Shown: piece after piece, positions 51,530 through 60,546 of the stretch
Layout: every line of letters starts with the position of its first letter
Position numbering within the stretch: the stretch's first letter is position 1
Assembly (NCBI RefSeq): GCF_041260665.1
Contig: NZ_JBGCCT010000031.1
Span: 1-64,000, forward strand
From: Catenulispora sp. GP43
GTDB lineage: Bacteria; Actinomycetota; Actinomycetes; Streptomycetales; Catenulisporaceae
Reading direction: 5' to 3'
DNA: 64,000 nucleotides
Program-made: the position numbers and the translations under genes
The notes under the pieces: generated by a model
What the model was told of the DNA's origin: nothing
Databases searched by the model: none
What the model saw: only the letters and a program-made list of their open reading frames with translations

Positions 51530-53337
51530 CGGGCGGGCCTACGTCTTCTGTTGTCGACCGTGGCGCGCAGCCACTTGCCGCATTCGGTGTCCGGAAGCAG
51601 CCGTTTGGCGGCGACGATCGCCGTGAGGACGAACAGCCCGACGGTCAGCAGCGCGGTCGCGCCACCGATGAGCATCGCACGTACCGGGCCGGTGGCGCCG
51701 AACAGTCCGGCGAAGACCATCCCGACCGGCGCGGCCACGGCCGCGGCGAGCGCCGCCACCACCCCGGCCCGGCCGACGCCGACCAGCGCGTCGCGGCTGT
51801 GGCCGCGGCGGACGGCGGTGAGCAGCGCGGCGCCGGCCACCGCCATGCCCAGGGTGTTGCCCAGGCCGAGCGCGATGACGGCGTTCTGGCCGGGCAGCAG
51901 CCAGACCAGGGTGAGGTCGGCGGCCAGGACGGTGAACCAGCCCGCGCACACCGCCGTCGCGGCGGCGCGGCCCCGGCCCGCGGCGTACAGGGCCCGGCTG
52001 AGGTGGGCCAGCAGGCCGTAGCCGATCAGGCCGGGGGCGAAGGCGGTCAGGCCCTGGCCCATCATCTCGACGGTGACGCTGCCGCCGGTGCCGTGGCGCG
52101 CGGTGAGGAACAGCCGGGCGGTCGGCCACGCGGCGGCGGCCAGCACCGAGGCGCCGGCCGCGGAGAAGATCAGCACGGCCTGGGTGGTGGCCGCCACGCC
52201 GTGCGCGTAGCCGTGCCGGTCCCCAGCCGCCCACTTGGCGGACAGATCGGTGAAAGCGCTGGTCGCGACCGGAACGGCGAGCACCGCGTACGGCAGCGAG
52301 TAGACGGCCCAGACCAGGTTGAAGACGGTGAGGGTGCCGGTCGAGGCGTGCCCGGCGTTGGACAGCAGCACGATGGTCAGCACCGCGAGCTGCTGGGCGA
52401 TCAGGGTCGCGACGCCGGCGACGCCCAGCGAGCGGGCCCTGCGCGCGACGCCTTCGGGGAAGCGGAACGTCGGGCGCAGCGCGAGCTTGGCCCGCCGAAC
52501 GGCCGGCAGCAGGGACAGCACCAGGATCAGGACACCGGCGGATGTGCCAAGCGCTAGTACTAGCTCGGGGGCCTTGTGCAGATCGCGCAGGTGCGCGCCG
52601 CGGCCGCGATCCAGGAAGGCGAAGACGGTGTAGGAGGCGATGACCACCAGGCTGGACAGCAGCGGCGCGAGCGCCGGGGCCAGGAAGCGGCGGTCGGCTT
52701 GCAGGGTCGCGCCCAGGACGACGGCGGCGCCGTAGAGCGGGATCTGCGGCAGGAAGAAGATCAGGAACCTGCTGATCTGGGCCGTGTAGTCGGGGCCGTG
52801 TCCGCTACCCAGTATCTGGCCCATCGGCCCGGCCAGCGCGACACCGGTCGCGGACAGCGGGATCAGGATAGCGAGCGTCCAGGTCAGCAGCGCCGAGACG
52901 ATGCGCGAGGCCCGGGCCCGGTCGGCCGGGCCGTCGCCGCCGCCGGTGAGCGGGCCGGCCAACAGGGGGACGGCGACCCCGGCCAGGGCGCCGCCGGCGG
53001 TGATCTCGAAGACGATGTTCGGGAGCTGGTTCGCGGAGTTGTAGGCGTCGGCCAGGGAGCCGGCGCCGACGGTGTGGGAGAAGACGAGCCAGCGGCCGAA
53101 GCCGACGACGCGGGAGGCGACGGTCGCTATGGCGATGAGGACGGCGGCGCCGAGGAGGGTGGAGGCGCGGTGGGTGGAGGCGCGGCGGGGGCGGCGGGTA
53201 CTCGGTGCGCCGGTCGCGGTGCCGTGCTGCTGGGGCACCGTGGCCGGGGCGCCGGACTTCGGCTCGACGGCCTCGGCCTCGGCCTCGGCCTCGGCCTGCG
53301 CCTCCGCCGACAGGTGCTCGATCCGGACCTCGGCCAT
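51526..53337 (-). CDS. murJ: MurJ-like lipid II flippase
   Basis: The 603-residue protein shows 14 predicted membrane helices in the MurJ/MVF family pattern: ATVASRVVGFGRWLVFSHTV, SLADAYNSANQLPNIVFEIT, the GGALAGVAVPLLAG region, and Arg residues in GARRAR-type loops. MurJ moves lipid II across the membrane for wall synthesis. The N-terminus has about 55 residues rich in Ala/Glu (a repeat AEAQAEAEAEAEAVE), an unusual cytoplasmic extension. ATG 53337 follows the MraY-like stop directly. It may act on another lipid-linked glycan. Confidence 0.85.
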   Translation of the reverse strand: MAEVRIEHLSAEAQAEAEAEAEAVEPKSGAPATVPQQHGTATGAPSTRRPRRASTHRASTLLGAAVLIAIATVASRVVGFGRWLVFSHTVGAGSLADAYNSANQLPNIVFEITAGGALAGVAVPLLAGPLTGGGDGPADRARASRIVSALLTWTLAILIPLSATGVALAGPMGQILGSGHGPDYTAQISRFLIFFLPQIPLYGAAVVLGATLQADRRFLAPALAPLLSSLVVIASYTVFAFLDRGRGAHLRDLHKAPELVLALGTSAGVLILVLSLLPAVRRAKLALRPTFRFPEGVARRARSLGVAGVATLIAQQLAVLTIVLLSNAGHASTGTLTVFNLVWAVYSLPYAVLAVPVATSAFTDLSAKWAAGDRHGYAHGVAATTQAVLIFSAAGASVLAAAAWPTARLFLTARHGTGGSVTVEMMGQGLTAFAPGLIGYGLLAHLSRALYAAGRGRAAATAVCAGWFTVLAADLTLVWLLPGQNAVIALGLGNTLGMAVAGAALLTAVRRGHSRDALVGVGRAGVVAALAAAVAAPVGMVFAGLFGATGPVRAMLIGGATALLTVGLFVLTAIVAAKRLLPDTECGKWLRATVDNRRRRPAR

Positions 53338-53338
53338 C

Positions 53339-54430
53339 TCAGGCGTCGCCTTGCTTCGGGATACGGCCCCACTCGTCGATGGCGCGCAGCGGCGGCGTGG
53401 CGGCGATGACCTTGGTGAAGCTGACCTTCTCGCTGGCGGCGGTGAGCGCGGCGAGGGCCGCGGCCAGGCCGACAAGCCCGGTCCGCGAGGCGCGCGCGGC
53501 GGCGGCGACCCCGAGCGCGGCGCCGAGGGCGTTGGCCCCGCAGTCACCGAGCATCGCCTGCTCACCGAGGTCTTCGGGCAGCAGCGCGGCGGCGCCACCG
53601 AGGGCCGCCGCCGTGAGGAGTCCGCTGGGGGATCCCCGCAGCACACCGCCGGCGGCGCCGATCACGGCGGCCTTGGTGGCGCGTCCGGGACGGAGGTCGA
53701 AGAGGTTCACGACGTTGGCGGCCCCGGCGACGACCAGGCCGGCCAGGACCCGGTCGAGCGGATCGCGGCGGACGACGGCACCGGCGGCCAGACCGATCGC
53801 TCCGATGCCGAGGATCTTGACGGCCCCGGTGGTGACCTCGCCGTGCGCGAGGGCGGAGAGGTGACCGCGGAAGCCCTTGGCGGCGCCGCGCTCGTTGAGG
53901 TCGTCGTAGAGGCCGACGGCGCCGGCGCCCAGGGCCGCACCGCAACCGGCGAGGCGGAGCGTGCTGGGCAGGCCCGGGGCGAGCAGGGCGGCCGCGGCGA
54001 CGCCGAGGGTGACGGCGGGACCTTCGAGGAGGGTGAGCTCGCGGCCGCGATTGTTCTTACGGATCCAGCACTCCCGGCCGCCGGGAGGCCGCGCGTTCAG
54101 CAGACGATACGCACCGCGGGCGGCTCCCCCGCCGAGGGCGGCAGCCGCCACGACTCCGCCCACACCGACCACCCGCTCGACGCTACCCGCTCCGGGCGCG
54201 CGGGAGGCTGAACGACGCGCGCCGGAACCGTTCGCACTGATGAACACGCTCGGCAACCTACCCGCCGCCGCGGCTGAGCGGCCAGCATCGGCGGCCAAGC
54301 CGATCAGCCCGGCCACTCCGCCGGCCCGCCACCCGGCCGCGGCGCCCGACCGGCCGGCACCGCCGACCGATCCAGCCGATGTGCCACCCCGCACCCGCCA
54401 TCCGCCCACCGGCGACAAACCTCTCCCCAT
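53339..54430 (-). CDS. MraY/WecA-like membrane protein
   Basis: This protein of about 363 residues resembles GT4-class phospho-sugar transferases (MraY/WecA) by VGLYDDLNERGAAKGFRGHL, with the DD pair, ALAHGEVTTGAVKILGIGAI, and NVVNLFDLRPGRATKAAVIG, the place of the NxxNxxDGxDG motif. Here that motif reads NLFDLRPGRA, so one conserved Asp-Gly pair is replaced. The HHH region is not clear. In actinobacteria such a protein sits between MurJ and MctB. The start is uncertain: 54430 (ATG) is used, and a GTG near 54252 is possible. It is an integral membrane protein of unproven activity. Confidence 0.7.
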   Translation of the reverse strand: MGRGLSPVGGWRVRGGTSAGSVGGAGRSGAAAGWRAGGVAGLIGLAADAGRSAAAAGRLPSVFISANGSGARRSASRAPGAGSVERVVGVGGVVAAAALGGGAARGAYRLLNARPPGGRECWIRKNNRGRELTLLEGPAVTLGVAAAALLAPGLPSTLRLAGCGAALGAGAVGLYDDLNERGAAKGFRGHLSALAHGEVTTGAVKILGIGAIGLAAGAVVRRDPLDRVLAGLVVAGAANVVNLFDLRPGRATKAAVIGAAGGVLRGSPSGLLTAAALGGAAALLPEDLGEQAMLGDCGANALGAALGVAAAARASRTGLVGLAAALAALTAASEKVSFTKVIAATPPLRAIDEWGRIPKQGDA

Positions 54431-54447
54431 ACCGGCGCGCCGCCGTC

Positions 54448-55443
54448 TCAGTGCAGGTCCGGCAGCGGCCCGTCGGCCGTCCCGGTGAGTCCGTAGTGCC
54501 CGGTCTTGCCGCCGGCGGCCTCGGCCAGGGCGAACACCGTGATGATGCGCCCGGAGGGCTGGTCGGCGGTGTCGGCCGTCGACACGTTCTTCGACACCCA
54601 GTTGTCCTTCAGCGCCGCGGCGAGCAGGCCCGGGGAGGCCGCCGAGGACGCCGGGCCGGCCAGGACCGCGCCGAGGGAGCGGCCGCCGCCGGTCAGGTCC
54701 TTGAGGAAGCCCAGGTACAGGGTGTCGGCGGCGTCGTTGGCCGCCGAGCCGGAGGAGGGGGCCGGCGGGGCCAGGACCACCACCAGGTCCGCGGAGCTGG
54801 CGCTGGCCGACTTCACGTCCAGGAAGCCCGCATTGCTGTACGCGGTGAGCACGTCCTGGGACGCCTGGTCGGTGATCGTCTGCTCGCCGACGCCGGCCGG
54901 GGTGGCCGGTATCCGGTGCACCACCGCGCCGGCGATGTCGGCCAGGGCGATGACCGGGGAGGGGGGCGCGGAGCTCGCCGACGAGGACGGGCTCGGCAGC
55001 TGCGCTCCCCCGCGCTCGGCGGCCGGGAGCTTCGCGGCGGCCGCGGACAGCTTGCCGGCCTGGCCCGGGTCCAGCAGCGCCGACTTCAGGCTCACCTCGC
55101 CGGTGACCTCGGCACCGGCCTTGCCCAGCAGATCGGCCATGGCGTCGCCGGCCGAGCCGTCGGCGCCGGGCAGCATCACCACGGCCACCGAGTGGCCGGT
55201 GAGCTTGCCGGCCACGGCGTCCGGACCGAGCGCGGCGATGAGGCTGTCCCGGTCCCGGACCTGGGCGTTGAGCTCGTTCTGGGTGCTGTGCAGGGTCTGG
55301 TTCTGGCCGCGCAGCGAGGACAGCTGGTTGTTCAGCTCGTCGTAGGCGACCTTGCTCAGGTAGGAGGAGCCGATGACCAGGCCGACGGTCAGGGCCAGGA
55401 AGACCGCGACGATGGAGACGACGTGGTACCGGAAGTCGATCAC
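54448..55443 (-). CDS. MctB/SteB-type membrane protein (copper transporter family)
   Basis: The 331-residue protein starts at GTG 55443, after gggga. It has one N-terminal membrane helix (IDFRYHVVSIVAVFLALTVG) followed by a coiled coil (AYDELNNQLSSLRGQNQTLH and on), matching the MctB family. MctB of M. tuberculosis is a channel linked to copper tolerance. In C. glutamicum the related SteB pairs with SteA in cell division. Its usual neighbour SteA is missing from the upstream side, where recombinase debris begins. The Ser-rich part lies in an extracytoplasmic region. Confidence 0.85.
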   Translation of the reverse strand: MIDFRYHVVSIVAVFLALTVGLVIGSSYLSKVAYDELNNQLSSLRGQNQTLHSTQNELNAQVRDRDSLIAALGPDAVAGKLTGHSVAVVMLPGADGSAGDAMADLLGKAGAEVTGEVSLKSALLDPGQAGKLSAAAAKLPAAERGGAQLPSPSSSASSAPPSPVIALADIAGAVVHRIPATPAGVGEQTITDQASQDVLTAYSNAGFLDVKSASASSADLVVVLAPPAPSSGSAANDAADTLYLGFLKDLTGGGRSLGAVLAGPASSAASPGLLAAALKDNWVSKNVSTADTADQPSGRIITVFALAEAAGGKTGHYGLTGTADGPLPDLH

Positions 55444-55673
55444 GTGAACAGTCCCCGCAGCCGGAATAGGGGGCTTTGCCACCCGCTGGGAGCAGCGCCG
55501 ACGCCTGCCGGGCGTACCGAGGCCGCCACCGGCAGAGGATCATTCCCTGAGCGCCCTTCGGGCCGTCGTTGCCGCACGTATCTCCCAGCTCACGGACGAA
55601 TCGGTCTCGATCCAACGACCGGTCAAGTCAGGTGAAGCCTACGCGCTCGCCCGCCGGTAGCCGGTAGTCGGCT
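55444..55673. other. Gap between MctB gene and recombinase debris
   Basis: 230 bases without a supported gene. It is the place where steA and recN would be expected upstream of MctB in related actinobacteria. No such coding sequence is seen on either strand. Confidence 0.4.
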
Positions 55674-55870
55674 ATGTCCGCAGGATCTCAGACCACCGAC
55701 CGATGGTTCGTCGGCCGAGCCCCGTACGGCTTCCGCTCGATTGAGGCACCCGACGGCGAGGACAAGACCCTTGAGCACGACCCGGCACAGGTCCGCATTC
55801 TCCACTGGATGCGCGCTGAGATGGTCGGAGGACGGTCGCTCAATGCCGTCGTAGACGACCGGACGACTAC
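55674..55870 (+). pseudogene. Serine recombinase fragment
   Basis: The open frame from 55674 reads TTDRWFVGRAPYGFRSIEAP, then DGEDKTLEHDPAQVRILHWM and RAEMVGGRSLNAVV. The segment G-R-x-P-Y-G-F/Y-R and the DPxxxxVxxxM pattern are those of the recombinase domain (PF07508) of large serine recombinases. No resolvase catalytic domain or C-terminal zinc domain is present, so it is a remnant. It is at the boundary with the accessory region. Confidence 0.55.
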
Positions 55871-56051
55871 GTCGAGGCCATGGTCTGGTTGGTGGGTCGA
55901 ACGCTGTCGGACCCGAAACACTTCCACCGCTCGTACTCGACCCTGGAGATCGACCGCCTCACGAACGCCCGGCCAAACACCGAGACCGCGTCAAGCGCGT
56001 CGCCCGATACACCTCCTTCGAGCAGCAGCAGGCCACGGCGCACGAAGCTCC
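55871..56051 (+). pseudogene. Unrecognised coding debris
   Basis: Two frames look coding: MVWLVGRTLSDPKHFHRSYS from 55879, then, in another frame, HRDRVKRVARYTSFEQQQAT and AHEAPYWRAM up to the sulfatase stop. The second piece resembles the FE...YW..MTPEER stretch of small proteins that precede toxin-like or nucleotidyltransferase genes, but the rest is lost. Assignment is not possible. The join at about 56050 looks abrupt. Confidence 0.35.
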
Positions 56052-58412
56052 CTACTGGCGTGCCATGTGCATGCGCATCTCGCTGGGAGCGTCGACGATC
56101 AGGTCGCCGGACAGGTCGACGGTGACGCTGTGCAGGGTGCCGGTGAAGGCGAACGGCGCTTGGTAGTCGAAGGTGATCGCCGACCCCGGGTTGGCGCCGC
56201 AGCACATGCCGCCCGGGTTGAACGCGACCGGTGTCGTCATCGGCATGTCCGTCTCGCCCACCAGCCGACTGTCGATGTACAACTGCGCGCGGCCGGGTGA
56301 TCCCTTGCCGTGCGGGATGTCCGGCTGGCCGGTGGGCTCGAACTCGAAACGGAGCGTGTGCCGTCCCTCGGACAGCGGCTCGTCCGACTTCACGGAGTGC
56401 ATTACGCGGTTGACGTAGTTGTGGACGTAGTGCAGGCGGTCGTCCTTGACGTACAGGGCCCAGCCTCCGGAGCCGGTGCCCTGGCACAGCAGGACGCCCT
56501 GTGCGCCGCCGGACGGGATCTCCACCTCGGCGGTCACGCTGTGCGGCCGGTTGAGCACCCGAGGCGCGACGGCGGCGGGAACCACCTGGGTACCGGGGCG
56601 GAACAAGTAGCTGGTCCGAGCCTCGGTGACCTGCGGGCGCTCGACCAGCATCCGGTGCAGGACACTACCGTCGATCGGCAGCACGCCGTACTTGCCAGCC
56701 TCGACGTACCACAGCGCGATCATCTCGATGAGCTTGGCGCGGTGGTCGTCGTCAGCGAGGTTCGTGTTCTCAGTGAGGTCCTCGTCGACGTGGTACAGCT
56801 CCCAGTGGTGCGCGTCCAGATCGTCCAGGGCCTCCGCCGTGATCGGAGTGCCGAACGGCTGTGCCGCCTCCGCGAACGAGGACCCGGGCCACGGGCACAC
56901 GGCCCGCCATCCCTTGTGATCGATGGCCCGGTGGCCGAGCATCTCGTAGTACTGGGTGTGGTGGCGCGTAGCCGCGGCGGCGTCCGTGAACGTGTGTGCG
57001 AAGCTGACGCCATGCAAAGACGACTGGGTGACCCCGTGGATCGTCGCCGGCGGTTCGAGCCCCAGCACGTCGAGCACGGTGGGGACCATGTCGATGAGGT
57101 GAGCGAACTGTGTGCGGATCTCACCGCGCGCGCGGATCCGCTGGGGCCAGTGGACCAGGAACGGATCGCTGACGCCGCCGCGGTAGGTCTCACGCTTCCA
57201 GCGCCGGAACGGGGTGTTCCCCGCCCACGTCCAGCCCCACGGGTAGTGGTTGAACGTCGTCGGACCGCCGAGCTCGTCGATCCGGGCCAGGCTCTCCGCC
57301 AACGACTCCGGGGCGTTGTTGAAGAACTGGAGCTCGTTGGTGGTGCCGGTGAGCCCGCCCTCCGCGCTGGCGCCGTTGTCGGACACCACCATGATCAGGG
57401 TGTTGTCGAGTTCGCCGGTCTCCTTCAGGAAGTCCAGCAGCCGTCCGATGTGGTGGTCGGTGTGGCTGAGGAATCCGGCGAAGACCTCCATCATGCGGGC
57501 GGCGAGCCGCCGCGCGTCCGGGGACAGCGATTCCCACTCGGGCACGTCGGGATCGTGCCGTGACAGCTGTGCATCCGCCGGCAAGACTCCGAGTTGCTTC
57601 TGCCGGTCGAAGGTCTTTTGGCGGTAGGCGTCCCAGCCGTCGTCGAAGTGGCCCCGGTAGCGGTCGGCCCACTCCTTGGGCACGTGGTGCGGGGCGTGCG
57701 TGGCGCCTGGGCAGAAGTGCATGTAGAACGGCTTGTCCGGAGCCACCTGCTTGAGGTCGGCGATGAACGAGATCGCCTTGTCGGTCAGGTCGGCAGTGAG
57801 GTGGTAGCCCTCCTCGGGCGTCGCCGGCGGCTCGACCTGGTGGTTGTCGTAAACCAAGTCGGGATACCACTGGCTGGTGTCGCCCCCCAGGAAGCCGTAG
57901 AAGCGCTCGAAGCCACGGCCCAGCGGCCAGCGGTCGTACGGCCCGGCCGCCGACTCGTGCTCCGAGGGCACCAGATGCCACTTGCCCACCATGTAGGTGC
58001 TGTAGCCGTGCTGAAGCAGCATCTCGGACAGGAACCCGTTCTCGAACGGGATCTGCCCGTTGTAGCCGGGGTACCCGGTGGCGGCCTCGGTGATGGCGGC
58101 CATGCCGTTGGCGTGGTGGTTGCGGCCGGTGACGATGCACGAGCGGGACGGCGAGCACAGCGCTGTGGTGTGCATGTTGTTGTACAGCAGCCCACCTGCG
58201 GCCAACGCGTCCAGGTTGGGTGTCGCGATCGGGCTGCCGTAGCAGCCCAGCTGCCCGAATCCGGTGTCGTCCAGGACGATGAACAGCACGTTCGGCGCCC
58301 CAGGGACCGCCCTCACCGGCCGCGGCCACGCCGGGCTGGACTCGTCGGTCGTCCGCCCGATCGTCCCTGGGAACGTCTGCCCGGGCCCGTACTCGCTCAA
58401 CGCCTGTGACAT
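56052..58412 (-). CDS. Arylsulfatase (AtsA-type, about 786 residues)
   Basis: The 786-residue protein is a type I sulfatase. The formylglycine motif CSPSRS (LCSPSRSCIVTGR) carries the Cys to be modified, preceded by NVLFIVLDDTGFGQLGCYGS with the metal-binding Asp pair. ATG 58412 follows ggag. A distal metal site lies in VVSDNGASAEG. The C-terminal ~150 residues form a LamG/concanavalin-like domain. It has no clear signal peptide, so it may be cytoplasmic. A sulfatase-modifying enzyme is not in the window. It probably removes sulfate from aryl or steroid esters, for sulfur supply. Confidence 0.9.
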   Translation of the reverse strand: MSQALSEYGPGQTFPGTIGRTTDESSPAWPRPVRAVPGAPNVLFIVLDDTGFGQLGCYGSPIATPNLDALAAGGLLYNNMHTTALCSPSRSCIVTGRNHHANGMAAITEAATGYPGYNGQIPFENGFLSEMLLQHGYSTYMVGKWHLVPSEHESAAGPYDRWPLGRGFERFYGFLGGDTSQWYPDLVYDNHQVEPPATPEEGYHLTADLTDKAISFIADLKQVAPDKPFYMHFCPGATHAPHHVPKEWADRYRGHFDDGWDAYRQKTFDRQKQLGVLPADAQLSRHDPDVPEWESLSPDARRLAARMMEVFAGFLSHTDHHIGRLLDFLKETGELDNTLIMVVSDNGASAEGGLTGTTNELQFFNNAPESLAESLARIDELGGPTTFNHYPWGWTWAGNTPFRRWKRETYRGGVSDPFLVHWPQRIRARGEIRTQFAHLIDMVPTVLDVLGLEPPATIHGVTQSSLHGVSFAHTFTDAAAATRHHTQYYEMLGHRAIDHKGWRAVCPWPGSSFAEAAQPFGTPITAEALDDLDAHHWELYHVDEDLTENTNLADDDHRAKLIEMIALWYVEAGKYGVLPIDGSVLHRMLVERPQVTEARTSYLFRPGTQVVPAAVAPRVLNRPHSVTAEVEIPSGGAQGVLLCQGTGSGGWALYVKDDRLHYVHNYVNRVMHSVKSDEPLSEGRHTLRFEFEPTGQPDIPHGKGSPGRAQLYIDSRLVGETDMPMTTPVAFNPGGMCCGANPGSAITFDYQAPFAFTGTLHSVTVDLSGDLIVDAPSEMRMHMARQ

Positions 58413-58717
58413 GACTGTCTCCGCTCCACCGGCACGCATCTCATCTCGCGCAGGGCGCATGTGCAAACGCTCCTGGACGGGGATGGGCCTGCGGGCTTCC
58501 GTATCCGGTCGTCGCCCCTGGGCCGGGGCTCAGGGCCGACGCTAGGCAACGCGGAACACCACGGCCACAGCGGATAGGCCAGCTGGGTGCGCTCCTGCTG
58601 GCGATCCATGGGTACCTGCCGCTCCGTCTCAGGAGATCTCGCAACGAGATCCGACATTCGGCATCTCGGGGCGACTCTCAGACGGCGAATGCTGAAGCAC
58701 CCCACCGGAGGAACGCG
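58413..58717. other. Sulfatase upstream region
   Basis: 305 bases with no supported gene. A perfect 7-bp inverted repeat gatctcg-caa-cgagatc lies at 58635-58651 and could be an operator for the sulfatase. Promoter boxes were not assigned. Confidence 0.4.
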
Positions 58718-58939
58718 TCAGCTTTCTTCCGCATCCGGGGCCTTGTTCAGCTCATCACGTGCCGCATGCTCGACGAGGAGGGGGATGAACAGACGGATTC
58801 GGCTGCCGTCGAAGCTGTGATAGGCGTGCTCCACCAGGTCCGCCACCCGCTGGGGTGCCGCGTCGGCGAAGATCCGCTGCAGACGTGCCGTCAGGGCGGT
58901 GATCGCGTCCTGCTCCATGTGGGTGGACCGGTTCGGCAT
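58718..58939 (-). CDS. Three-helix-bundle domain protein
   Basis: The 73-residue product starts at ATG 58939, after ggagagg. It reads ITALTARLQRIFADAAPQRV, then VEHAYHSFDGSRIRLFIPLL and VEHAARDELNKAPDAEES. This alpha-helical pattern matches small actinobacterial three-helix-bundle dimerisation proteins that accompany stress genes. It is likely cytoplasmic. The 14-bp repeats at 59041 lie about 100 bases upstream. Confidence 0.65.
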   Translation of the reverse strand: MPNRSTHMEQDAITALTARLQRIFADAAPQRVADLVEHAYHSFDGSRIRLFIPLLVEHAARDELNKAPDAEES

Positions 58940-59040
58940 GGCCTCTCCGAGATGATCTCCCTGCGGTGGCTGCGTCGACAAGGACGGCCGGAGTCACGCA
59001 GGCCGCCTCCAAGCTACTTCGGCGCCACACCTGACGCCAG

Positions 59041-59090
59041 GGTCCAAAGACCTTGGTCCAAAGACCTTGGTCCAAAGACCTTGGTCCAAA
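59041..59090. repeat. 14-bp tandem repeats, each a small palindrome
   Basis: The unit ggtccaaagacctt repeats about 3.6 times at 59041-59090. Each holds GGTC...GACC with a short spacer, so each can fold or be bound as a dimer site. It lies in the 173-bp gap between the hibernation factor stop and the three-helix-bundle gene. Confidence 0.85.
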
Positions 59091-59112
59091 GCGACTCGCC
59101 TCACCCCGGCCA

Positions 59113-59916
59113 TCATGACCTCGGCCCCGGACTGTCCGCGGGAGTGATCAGCCCGTAGTGGCCGTCGTAGCGGTGATACAGGACGTTCGCCCTGCCGGCT
59201 GTGGGATCAACGAAGAACACGAACGGCAGGCCGAGGGCTTCGAGCCGTTCGGCGGCCTGGCCGGTACTCAAAACGGGGGCTGAGACTTGGCTGATCGTCA
59301 ACGGCACCGCGGAAGGGCCCTGCTCCGGAAAGGAGGTGGTGTGCGCCATCCGCAAGCCAGTGGGGCCGGCACGGTAGATCACGCTGTCCATTCCGGTGCC
59401 GGCGTCCGTGAAAAGGTGGAAGTCGTAGTCCATCGAGTCCATCTCGAACGCGGCCTCGTCGGGTGACTCCCACGGCAGTGCGAACGACGTGTGCCGGATG
59501 ATCTCGCGGTCCTCCACCGGGCGCGGAAAGTGATCCGGACGGCGGGCCGACTCGCTGATGTGCCGCCACTGCCCAGGACCGGGCCTGCCTCCACGCCGGG
59601 CCTCCCAGTGCTCGTTGGCGTCGGCCAGCCGCCGCTGGAGGCGTCCCGTCAGCAGGTCCACCGCCTCTCGCATGGTGGCCGCGGCCGCGTGGGCACGTAT
59701 CAGGCGGCCGTCCAGGTCCACCACCGCTTGGACGACCGCCGGACGCGGCACAGCATGGTCCCGTCCCTGGATCAGCTTCACTCGCATGAACAGGATCGGT
59801 TCGCGCACCCGACCGGCCAGCGCTGCCGTCTTGGCGCGGGCGTAGTCGACGACCCACGCCGCGACCTGCCCTTGGACGACGGTCTGCACCTGTAAAACGG
59901 TGCTCGTCTGCCTCAT
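59113..59916 (-). CDS. hpf: Ribosome hibernation promoting factor, long form
   Basis: The 267-residue protein resembles long HPF: an N-terminal RaiA/S30AE-like domain of about 110 residues, a linker, and a C-terminal S30AE dimerisation domain. The C-terminal part shows FVDPTAGRANVLYHRYDGHYGLITP, given here in two parts, which is the conserved stretch that dimerises ribosomes into 100S particles. It silences ribosomes in stationary phase or hypoxia. The N-terminal domain is divergent. The ATG follows aaggag. It sits in the stress cluster rather than beside secA, where the standard hpf is found. Confidence 0.82.
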   Translation of the reverse strand: MRQTSTVLQVQTVVQGQVAAWVVDYARAKTAALAGRVREPILFMRVKLIQGRDHAVPRPAVVQAVVDLDGRLIRAHAAAATMREAVDLLTGRLQRRLADANEHWEARRGGRPGPGQWRHISESARRPDHFPRPVEDREIIRHTSFALPWESPDEAAFEMDSMDYDFHLFTDAGTGMDSVIYRAGPTGLRMAHTTSFPEQGPSAVPLTISQVSAPVLSTGQAAERLEALGLPFVFFVDPTAGRANVLYHRYDGHYGLITPADSPGPRS

Positions 59917-60094
59917 GGCTCACTCCTTGTGTCGTTCCAGGTCGACGACCTGCGACATCTTGATCACATCGCGTTTGGCGGGGCACCGCCAGGGCCTTTC
60001 GAACCCCGTTCGCATCGGGCTTCCGGCCCTGCGGCTTGTCGGTATCGAGTCCTTCTGGTCCGGCCGACGGGTTCGTGCCGCAGGAAGACGTCAT
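59917..60094. other. Upstream region of hibernation factor
   Basis: 178 bases, mostly carrying the promoter for hpf on the minus strand. A gcggggcaccgcc inverted pair is visible at 59977-59992. No coding frame is convincing. Confidence 0.3.
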
Positions 60095-60230
60095 TCAGTC
60101 CGTGACATCACGGTCTTTCAACACGGCGGTTCCGATCAGCGTGCAGATGATGAGGTAGGCGGCCGCGCAGGTCGCGCCCTGGACGAGGGTTGCCCAGTCC
60201 GAAAGCGGCACCCAGCCCGTAGAAGGGCCA
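60095..60230 (-). pseudogene. Possible ABC-2 permease C-terminal fragment
   Basis: The last residues on this strand read SDWATLVQGATCAAAYLIIC and TLIGTAVLKDRDVTD, one membrane helix followed by the RRDVT-like end typical of ABC-2-type permeases. No start or further helices are seen. It could be a remnant, but a chance frame is also possible. Confidence 0.3.
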
Positions 60231-60546
60231 GGACGAGCCGACACCGCCGCTACCGTCTCCGCCTCTACTGGCCGCGGATAGCTTGAGAAGTTCCTGTCAG
60301 GCCTCTGCAAGACCGATCCGGCGCCGCGCCCGAAAGCCTGGCCGGAGTAGGCGACGACCCTGGAGTCCGGCAAAGGCCGACCCGAGCAGCCCTGTGGCGT
60401 AAGCAGTGGATGAGGGCCCTTGTCGCACGAACCCTGCCATTCGGCCCTGACACCCACTCGGGAGCGCTTCCTACTCTGGCATCAGGGACCGGCACCCGAA
60501 TAGACCGCCCATGACAACAGAATTCTCCGATACCCGGGAGCAGAAG

